From: Caldilineaceae bacterium
Lineage (GTDB): Bacteria > Chloroflexota > Anaerolineae > Caldilineales > Caldilineaceae
DNA length: 8,409 nucleotides
NCBI GenBank assembly: GCA_015494005.1
Contig: WGCB01000258.1
Span: 1-8,409, forward strand
Direction: 5' to 3'
Shown here: one piece after another, positions 1-4,669 of the stretch
Layout of the letters: the number at the start of each line of letters is the position of its first letter
Numbering within the stretch: position 1 is the first letter of the stretch
The notes under the pieces: generated by a model
Told to the model about the DNA's origin: nothing
What the model saw: only the letters and a program-made list of their open reading frames with translations
The model's database searches: none
Translations under genes and position numbers: made by a program

Positions 1-997
1 CGTTGAGGGCGGCGATGGGGCCGTCGTAGGTAGCCACGTGGGTGAACATCCAGCCCCCCTTCACGTCGCCGATGGCCCAGAGGTGGGGCTGGCTGGTGCG
101 CAGCTCGTCATCCACCCGGACGAAGCCCCGCCCGTGGCGTTCCACCCCGGCCGCTTCCAGGCCCAGCTCGTCCGTGTTGCCCACCCGGCCCGTGGCCAGG
201 AGCAGGGCATCGCCCACGAAATCCTGTTCCTGGCCCTCCACCAGGGCCGTCACCCTCACCTCCGAGCCCTGGCGAGCGACCCGCACCACCGGCGTCCCGG
301 TGTGGACCTGGATCCCTTCCTCCCGCAGGTAGCCGGCCAGCAGATCGGCCAGCTCCCGGTCCTCCCCGGGGGCCAGCTGCACGTTGCGCCCCAGCAGGGT
401 GACCTGGGCGCCGTAGCGGCCCATCATCTGGGCGAACTCGATGCCCACGTAGCCGCCGCCCACCACGATCAGGCGCCGGGGCAGCTCGTCCAGGAAGAGG
501 GCCGAGCGGTTGGTCAGGTAGGGGACCTCCTCCAGGCCAGGGATGGGCGGGATGGCCCGCCGGGCCCCGGTGGCGATGATGGCCTTGGCGAAGCTGAGCC
601 GGCCATCCCCGGTGTCGATCTCGTGCTCGTTCAGGAAGCGGGCCTGTCCGCGCAGGAAGGTGATGGCCTCGGCTCGCCGCTTGAGGCCGGTGTAGATCCC
701 GTCCACGATGCCCTGGACGATGCGGTCCTTGCGGGCCACGGCCACGGGCAGGTTGAAGCGCACAGGCCCCTGGATCTCCACCCCGAATTCCGCCGCCCGC
801 CGGGCAGCCAGGTGCATCACCTCCGCAGACCAGAGCATGGTCTTGGTGGGGATGCACCCTTCGTTGACTCAGGTGCCGCCCACCTCGGCCATCTCGATGA
901 GGGCCACCCTGGCGCCCAGGTTGGCGGCCATGTGGGCTGCGGGCAGACCGCCCTGCCCTGCACCGACGACCAGCAGATCGTAGTCGAAAGAGCTCAT
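1..997 (-). CDS. merA: MerA-like FAD-dependent disulfide reductase, in-frame UGA at the catalytic Cys; 3' end beyond window
   Basis: Class I pyridine nucleotide-disulfide oxidoreductase; by context it probably reduces Hg(II) to Hg(0) with NADPH in the cytoplasm. Visible in order: FAD-binding GAGQGG (residues 12-17); redox motif [17 protein letters not shown] (40-54), where UGA is codon 43 and the second cysteine is C48; ATGA (142-145); NAD(P)-binding GGGYVGIEF (180-188); ATGR; and the FAD-contacting AIGDV with D311. I translated all codons after the UGA down to base 1 and found no other stop. The ATG overlaps the merF stop as ATGA and has AAGGA 6 nt upstream, so the start is firm. There is no N-terminal HMA (NmerA) domain. 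The C-terminal cysteine pair typical of MerA lies outside the window. GCIPTKTM differs from the classical MerA GCVPSK, so a broader MerA/RclA/dihydrolipoyl-dehydrogenase-like enzyme is possible. The UGA means either selenocysteine or a broken gene. Confidence 0.85.
820..849 (-). promoter_or_regulatory. Candidate bacterial SECIS stem-loop downstream of the UGA
   Basis: In the mRNA, AGACCA (843-838) pairs perfectly with UGGUCU (832-827) around a 5-nt loop UGCUC (837-833). Below an A / GC internal loop the stem continues as CC-A-CC (849-845) against GG-A-GG (824-820), four more G-C pairs flanking an A/A mismatch. There are 31 nt between the UGA and the apical loop, and the second loop base is G. 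From established knowledge, bacterial SECIS elements have an upper stem of 4-16 bp, a G in the first two loop positions, and 16-37 nt between UGA and loop; all three hold. It lacks the GGUCU-type loop of E. coli fdhF. The structure was drawn by hand, without folding energies. Confidence 0.5.
869..871 (-). other. In-frame UGA replacing the first cysteine of the CxxxxC redox motif (candidate Sec codon)
   Basis: Counting from the ATG at 997, this UGA is codon 43, between GGT and VNEGC. In the family this residue is the interchange thiol that attacks the substrate, and C48 is the charge-transfer thiol next to FAD. Cys codons are TGC/TGT, so one base separates UGA from Cys. Placement of the only stop at the one residue where selenocysteine makes chemical sense, with about 290 open codons after it, is the main argument for recoding. 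Confidence 0.6.
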
Positions 998-1242
998 GAC
1001 TGTTCCTTGGAGACAGGCGCTTCCTCAGGCGTGCAGACCGGGTTGTTCTGCCGCCGCCACAGGGCGTAGCCGGTCAGGCCCAGGAAGGCGAAGAGGGCCG
1101 GGAAGAGGACGTAGTCCAGGTAGCCCACGGCCCAGCTCAGCCCCACGGCCGCGAAGAGGAGCACGAGCACCGGGGTGAAACAGCAGAGCGCGGCGATCAC
1201 CGTGCCCACGACGCCGAACCGTAGCAGTTTCTCGTTTTTCAT
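994..1242 (-). CDS. merF: MerF-type mercuric ion transporter
   Basis: An 82-residue inner-membrane protein that brings Hg(II) into the cytoplasm for reduction. Two hydrophobic helices are visible (about residues 8-35 and 40-62). The vicinal pair C20-C21 sits in the first helix within [10 protein letters not shown], the hallmark of MerF/Mer[12 protein letters not shown] at the start of helix 2 also matches MerF, and the length is close to the ~81 aa of known MerF. The cytoplasmic tail has a single cysteine (C70, NNPVCTP) where known MerF carries a second Cys-Cys pair. The ATG at 1242 gives the family length; in-frame sequence upstream of it is not membrane-like. Only a weak AAAGG precedes it. 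The TGA overlaps the next ATG as ATGA, implying translational coupling with the reductase. Confidence 0.9.
   Translation of the reverse strand: MKNEKLLRFGVVGTVIAALCCFTPVLVLLFAAVGLSWAVGYLDYVLFPALFAFLGLTGYALWRRQNNPVCTPEEAPVSKEQS
1003..1008 (-). promoter_or_regulatory. Ribosome binding site fixing the merA-like start
   Basis: AAGGAA lies inside the end of merF, with its AAGGA core 6 nt before the ATG at 997. Together with the ATGA overlap it supports this start, which places the full FAD-binding GxGxxG motif, and therefore the UGA, inside the translated protein. Confidence 0.7.
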
Positions 1243-1335
1243 GATGGCAAAGAACCTTTCTCGATGAAATTGTGTTTGATGAATGAACTGGATGGATGAA
1301 GTAGATCCCCAATCACCCGTCATCCAGTTGCGATC

Positions 1336-1794
1336 TCACGCCAGCCGCTGGTGTTCCAGGGCCTCGATGATGGGGCACTCCCCGGTGGGACCTCCCTGTT
1401 CGCAGGCGTTGACCAGGCGTCCCAGGGCCTCCTGGATCCGCTGCAGGGCCTGGATCTTCTCCTGGATCTGGGCCAGCTTGGCCTCGCCCCGTTTGCGCAC
1501 CTCCGCGCAGGTGGTCTCCGAGTCCACCCGCAGGGCCAGCAGCTCCTGGATCTCCCCCAGGGAGAAGCCCAGCGCCTGGGCCCCCTTGATGAAACGCAGC
1601 CGGGCCACGCTCTCCGGTGGGTAGAGGCGATAGCCGGAGGGGGTGCGGGGCGGCTTAGGCAGGAGACCCCGGCGCTCGTAGTAGCGGATGGTCTCCACGT
1701 TGACGCCGGCCTGCCGGGCCACCTTGCCGATGGTTAGGCCAGGGGCGGCGGCGGCGGCTGGAACAGCATGGGGCGAAACGTCTCTGGATGGCAT
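1336..1794 (-). CDS. merR: Hg(II)-responsive MerR-family transcriptional regulator
   Basis: A 152-residue cytoplasmic DNA-binding dimer that represses the mer promoter and, on binding Hg(II), activates it by untwisting the long spacer. The winged-helix HTH starts near residue 20 (LTIGKVARQAGVNVETIRYY) and includes the MerR wing motif GYRLY. A long dimerisation helix follows (about 93-128), then a C-terminal metal loop. Cysteines fall at C96, C131 and C140. The spacings of 35 and 9 are identical to C82/C117/C126 of Tn501 MerR, which points to mercury rather than Cu, Zn or Pb. The open frame extends further upstream, but ATG 1794 was chosen because the promoter is at 1870-1901 and the protein then has MerR length, apart from a ~19-residue Ala/Pro-rich N-terminal extension. 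It is the first gene of its own operon; a 93-bp gap separates it from merF. Confidence 0.92.
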   Translation of the reverse strand: MPSRDVSPHAVPAAAAAPGLTIGKVARQAGVNVETIRYYERRGLLPKPPRTPSGYRLYPPESVARLRFIKGAQALGFSLGEIQELLALRVDSETTCAEVRKRGEAKLAQIQEKIQALQRIQEALGRLVNACEQGGPTGECPIIEALEHQRLA

Positions 1795-1869
1795 GGGCCT
1801 GTCCTGGGTGAAGTGCGGGCAGCGAATCCGTGCAGCGAGTCCGTGCAGGGGCGATTCCCCGCCTGGGAC

Positions 1870-1901
1870 ATTATAAACCCTGAAGTGGGGTCCAGGGTCA
1901 A
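1870..1901 (-). promoter_or_regulatory. mer promoter with MerR operator (long spacer)
   Basis: Reading on the minus strand: -35 TTGACC (1901-1896), a 20-bp spacer, then a perfect -10 TATAAT (1875-1870). Inside and around the spacer is a dyad with arms ACCCTG and CAGGGT (outer limits 1898 and 1877), extended by one more matching pair after a mismatch. A 19-20 bp spacer filled by a dyad is the signature of promoters activated by MerR-family proteins; a normal spacer is 17 bp. Transcription would begin near 1863, leaving about a 70-nt leader before merR, and would read merR-merF-merA. Confidence 0.85.
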
Positions 1902-2108
1902 GCCCCAAAAATTCTCGCCTGGATCTGCTCGCCTTTCTGTTATCCGTCTCACAGTATGAAAAGTGTAGCAGGCGTATAACTGGACCAGGCCGCTCCCTCA
2001 CCGGAGTCACCGGATGCGCATCCAGGGCCACTGTTCGAGGTGTGAACGCAGCCTACTTCATTCGGAATACTTGACCCGAGCTATTCGATTTGAGATAAGG
2101 AGAACACC
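1902..2108. other. Divergent intergenic region between the mer promoter and the plus-strand operon
   Basis: Less GC-rich than its surroundings; I see no convincing gene. It contains a 9-bp-period direct repeat of TCACCGGA (1998-2005 and 2007-2014) running into a perfect 12-bp palindrome GGATGCGCATCC (2012-2023), a possible operator. The promoter of the plus-strand operon must lie here, but I could not identify a good -35/-10 pair. AAGGAG at 2097-2102 is the ribosome binding site of the first plus-strand gene. Confidence 0.5.
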
Positions 2109-2540
2109 ATGAACGTTGTCGCCGCAATCGTCGCTGGCCTGGTGAGCACCGTGGTCATGACCCTGATCATGATGATGGCGCCCCGCATGGGCATGCCCAA
2201 GATGGACATCGCCTACACCATCGGCAGCATGATGACCGCCAACCCGGGCGCCGCCCGCATGATGGGCATGGTGGCCCACTTCGTCATGGGGGTGGTCTTC
2301 GCCCTCGTCTACGCCTTCGTCTGGAACCTGGGCATCGGCAGCGTGAACTGGCTCTGGGGCGCCATCTTCGGGGTGGTCCACGCCCTGGGAGTGGCCCTGG
2401 TGGGCATGCCCATGATGATGCGCATGCACCCTCGCCCGCCCCAGATGGAGGGCAGCCCGCCCATGCGCATGATGGGCACGGTCCTGGGGCACGTGGTTTT
2501 CGGCATCGTCCTGGCTTTGACCTACGCCGCTGTGGCCTAG
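2109..2540 (+). CDS. Methionine-rich four-helix membrane protein (DUF6789-like), function unknown
   Basis: 143 residues with about four hydrophobic segments (roughly 3-24, 52-72, 77-99, 120-142), so an integral membrane protein. It has no cysteine, but about 23 methionines (16%), clustered in MMMAPRMGMPKMD near residue 21 and in the loop MPMMMRMHPRPPQMEGSPP near 100-118. The pattern VMT..MMMAPRMGMPKMD...MVAHFVMGVVFALVYA recalls, from memory, the small membrane family annotated DUF6789. Methionine-rich loops can bind soft metals, but that is only an inference here. AAGGAG sits 6 nt before the ATG. First gene of a plus-strand operon, divergent from mer; the next gene starts 9 bp downstream. Confidence 0.8.
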   Translation: MNVVAAIVAGLVSTVVMTLIMMMAPRMGMPKMDIAYTIGSMMTANPGAARMMGMVAHFVMGVVFALVYAFVWNLGIGSVNWLWGAIFGVVHALGVALVGMPMMMRMHPRPPQMEGSPPMRMMGTVLGHVVFGIVLALTYAAVA

Positions 2541-2549
2541 GAGGGAACC

Positions 2550-2906
2550 ATGGCCAAGATCGCACTGCTCATTCTGGCGGACGCGGAGACCCACGGGGAT
2601 CTGGGGCGGGTGGTGAACGCGCTCCAGATCGCCCGGGAGTTCCTGGAGGCGGGGGATCAGGTCCGCATCCTCTTCGACGGGGCCGGCACCCGCTGGATCT
2701 CCAAGCTGAGCGACCCCGACGCCAAGGGGCACGCCCTCTTCCGCTCCGTGCAGGAGGCGGTCCAGGGGGCGTGCAGCTACTGCGCCGGGGCCTTCGGGGT
2801 GAAGGAAGAGGTGGCGGCCGCCGGATTCCGCCTCCTGGACGAGTTTGACGGGCACCCCAGCCTGCGCAACCTGATCCTGGACGGCTATCAGGTGTTGACC
2901 TTCTAG
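2550..2906 (+). CDS. DsrE-like small sulfur-relay/redox protein
   Basis: 118-residue soluble protein of the DsrE/DsrF-like alpha/beta fold: an N-terminal strand (AKIALLILA), a helix after HGDLGRVVNALQIARE, a second strand (VRILFDGAG), then a cysteine-bearing segment GACSYCAGAFGV with C75 and C78, and a C-terminal strand ending YQVLTF. DsrE-family proteins carry persulfide sulfur or act as subunits of sulfur-transfer complexes; the conserved-position cysteine region makes sulfur or thiol chemistry plausible, but the partner is unknown. The AGGAGGG ribosome binding site overlaps the preceding gene's TAG stop, so the two are tightly coupled. A 60-bp gap precedes the next gene. Confidence 0.8.
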   Translation: MAKIALLILADAETHGDLGRVVNALQIAREFLEAGDQVRILFDGAGTRWISKLSDPDAKGHALFRSVQEAVQGACSYCAGAFGVKEEVAAAGFRLLDEFDGHPSLRNLILDGYQVLTF

Positions 2907-2966
2907 GAGCGGGAGCTGAGACCGGGTGATTGAATGCAGGAATCGGAACCAAGAAAGGAGATCCAC

Positions 2967-3326
2967 ATGCCGAAGGCCATCTGGAACGACACCGTGCTGG
3001 CCGAGAGCGACCGCACCATCCTGGTGGAGGGCAACCACTACTTCCCACCGGATGCGGTGCACTGGGAGCACTTCCAGGAGAGCGACCACCACACGGTCTG
3101 CTCCTGGAAGGGGGTGGCCAGCTACTACCACATCCGGGTGGGCGGGGCGGTGAACCCCAACGCCGCCTGGACCTACCCGGAGCCCAAGGAGGCCGCCCAG
3201 GAGATCACCGACTACGTGGCCTTCTGGCGGGGTGTCCAGATCGTGGACGATGCCCCAGGCGTCTCCCGCCGGGAGGGGGGCGATCCCTCCCTCCCGGACC
3301 GGCAACCCGGCGCCCAAGGACGATGA
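2967..3326 (+). CDS. DUF427 domain-containing protein
   Basis: 119 residues. The core (about 1-92) is a DUF427 domain: KAIWNDTVLAESDRTILVEG, YFPPDAV, CSWKGVASYYHI, AAWTYPEPKEAA, and the closing YVAFWRGVQI are typical of this small beta-rich family, whose biochemical role is not established. ATG 2967 is chosen over an in-frame ATG at 2934 because AAAGGAG lies 6 nt before it and the homologous region starts there. After the domain there is a ~25-residue polar tail (SRREGG...QPGAQGR) encoded by a strong DNA hairpin, which looks like an acquired extension. The TGA overlaps the MFS gene start (ATGA). Confidence 0.85.
   Translation: MPKAIWNDTVLAESDRTILVEGNHYFPPDAVHWEHFQESDHHTVCSWKGVASYYHIRVGGAVNPNAAWTYPEPKEAAQEITDYVAFWRGVQIVDDAPGVSRREGGDPSLPDRQPGAQGR
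3269..3297 (+). promoter_or_regulatory. GC-rich hairpin inside the end of the DUF427 gene, just before the MFS start
   Basis: CCGGGAGGG (3269-3277) pairs with CCCTCCCGG (3289-3297); GGG/CCC (3278-3280 / 3285-3287) extends it to a CGAT loop, with a single bulged T at 3288. Twelve pairs, nearly all G-C, end 25 nt before the MFS ATG. No U-run follows, so it is not an intrinsic terminator; it may tune translation or mRNA stability. Confidence 0.5.
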
Positions 3327-4564
3327 CCGGGCTTCGCCTCTGGCCCCGGAGCCGCAAGTGGCGCAACCTCTGGCTGCTGGCCATCGGTGAGCTGCTGGCC
3401 ATGGCCCTCTGGTTCTCCGCCTCCGCGGTGGTGCCCCAGCTGAGCGAAGCCTGGCAGCTGAGCAGCGGGCAGCAGTCCTGGCTGACCATGAGCGTGCAGG
3501 TGGGCTTCGTGGTGGGGGCCCTGCTCAGCGCGGTGCTGAACGTGGCCGACCGCATCCCCGCCCAGCGCCTCTTCGCCATCAGCGCGGTGACCGGCGCGCT
3601 GGCCAACGGGGCCATCCCCCTCTTCGTGACCAGCCCGGAGCTGGCCCTGGCCCTGCGTTTCCTCACCGGGGTGAGCCTAGCCGGTGTCTATCCGCCGGGG
3701 ATGAAGCTCATGGCCACCTGGTGCAAGGAGGATCGGGGGCTGGGCATCGGCCTGCTGGTGGGCGCGCTGACCGTGGGCTCGGCCCTGCCCCACCTGCTCA
3801 ACGCCCTGCCCCTGACCGGCGGCCAAGCCGGTATCCCGCCCTGGCGGCCGGTGCTGTTGACCGCCTCGGCCCTGGCCTTGCTGGGCGCGCTTCTGGTGGC
3901 CCGCTTCGTGAAGCCCGGCCCCCTCCTGAGCCAGACCGCCCCCTTCGACTGGCGTTACGCCACGAAAGCCCTGGCGGACCGTTCGGTGCGCCTGGCCAAC
4001 TTCGGCTACCTGGGGCACATGTGGGAGCTCTACGCCATGTGGGCCTGGGCGCCCATCTTCCTGCTGGCCGCCTATCGCCAGGCCGGGCTGAGCGCGACCA
4101 GCGCCCGCCTGGCCGGGTTCGCGGTGGTGGCCGTGGGCGGCATCGGCAGCGTGGTGGCCGGTCAGCTGGCGGATCGGCTGGGGCGCACCCGGGTCTCCAT
4201 CGCCAGCCTGGTCGTCTCCGGCGCCTGCGCCCTCCTGGCCGGCTTCTTCTTCGCATCGCCCCTGATCTTGACCCTGCTCTGCCTGGTCTGGGGGGCGGCG
4301 GTGGTGGCGGACAGCGCCCAGTTCAGCACCGCGGTGAGCGAGCTGAGCGATCCCCGCTACGTGGGCACTGCACTGACCATGCAGACCAGCCTGGGCTTTC
4401 TCCTCACCCTCTTCACCATCCGCATGGTGCCGCCCCTGATGGAGCGCTTCGGCTGGGAGTGGGCCTTCCCGGTCCTGGCCCTGGGGCCCCTCTTCGGCAT
4501 CTGGAGCATGTGGCGTCTGCGCCAGCAGCCGGAGGCTGTGCGGATGGCCTCGGGAAATCGATGA
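3323..4564 (+). CDS. Major facilitator superfamily (MFS) transporter, substrate unknown
   Basis: 413 residues with about twelve hydrophobic helices, the normal MFS size. The loop after the second helix reads NVADRIPAQRLF (about 73-84), and the matching position in the second half reads GQLADRLGRTRVS (280-292), the conserved MFS motif A (GxLaDrxGrkxxl). TGVSLAGVYPPGMKLMATW (about 115-133) resembles the helix-4/5 region of the nitrate/cyanate/CynX-like branch, but the substrate cannot be read from sequence. It overlaps the DUF427 stop as ATGA and has AAGGA only 2 nt before the ATG, so translation probably depends on coupling. Last gene of the plus-strand operon, followed by a strong terminator. 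Export of a metal or thiol compound linked to the adjacent mer genes is conceivable but unsupported. Confidence 0.9.
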   Translation: MTGLRLWPRSRKWRNLWLLAIGELLAMALWFSASAVVPQLSEAWQLSSGQQSWLTMSVQVGFVVGALLSAVLNVADRIPAQRLFAISAVTGALANGAIPLFVTSPELALALRFLTGVSLAGVYPPGMKLMATWCKEDRGLGIGLLVGALTVGSALPHLLNALPLTGGQAGIPPWRPVLLTASALALLGALLVARFVKPGPLLSQTAPFDWRYATKALADRSVRLANFGYLGHMWELYAMWAWAPIFLLAAYRQAGLSATSARLAGFAVVAVGGIGSVVAGQLADRLGRTRVSIASLVVSGACALLAGFFFASPLILTLLCLVWGAAVVADSAQFSTAVSELSDPRYVGTALTMQTSLGFLLTLFTIRMVPPLMERFGWEWAFPVLALGPLFGIWSMWRLRQQPEAVRMASGNR

Positions 4565-4587
4565 GGGCTTTTCTGGCAACACGCATC

Positions 4588-4617
4588 AGGGGCGACTCGC
4601 CGAGTCGCCCCTCTTTT
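4588..4617 (+). terminator. Rho-independent terminator of the plus-strand operon
   Basis: Perfect 11-bp stem AGGGGCGACTC (4588-4598) / GAGTCGCCCCT (4602-4612) with a GCC loop, followed by CTTTT (4613-4617). It begins 23 bp after the MFS stop. On the minus strand there is no T-run, so it would work poorly for the convergent kinase gene. Confidence 0.88.
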
Positions 4618-4669
4618 CGTGGATGGGTTCGATTTTATCGAGGCATGCTCCCCGCTCACCTGGGTCCCC

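Noticed and set aside
108..857. Minus-strand frame of 249 codons after the UGA, in another reading phase
   Set aside because: Arises only because the GC-rich frame +1 is open; the true reductase phase, checked codon by codon, carries all FAD and NAD(P) motifs.
845..858. GGUG(CAUCCC)CACC hairpin as the SECIS element
   Set aside because: Only 4 bp, loop starts with CA and has no G in the first two positions, and it begins about 10 nt from the UGA; the 820-849 stem fits far better.
869..871. UGA read as tryptophan or glycine by an altered genetic code
   Set aside because: UGA is the terminal stop of at least six other genes in the window, and read-through there would destroy the ATGA gene junctions.
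2071..2099. TTGACC - 17 bp - GATAAG as promoter of the plus-strand operon
   Set aside because: The -10 would overlap the AAGGAG ribosome binding site, leaving almost no leader before the ATG at 2109.
2058..3317. Minus-strand open frame of 419 codons
   Set aside because: Shadow of the Met-rich, DsrE and DUF427 genes; His/Gly-rich translation with no family features. The plus-strand genes have good ribosome binding sites.
4588..4612. Hairpin as terminator for the minus-strand kinase gene
   Set aside because: No T-run on that strand; it is counted only as the plus-strand terminator.
4629..4641. Small palindrome TCGAT-TTT-ATCGA
   Set aside because: Five-bp arms in an AT-rich patch between convergent genes; not distinguishable from chance.
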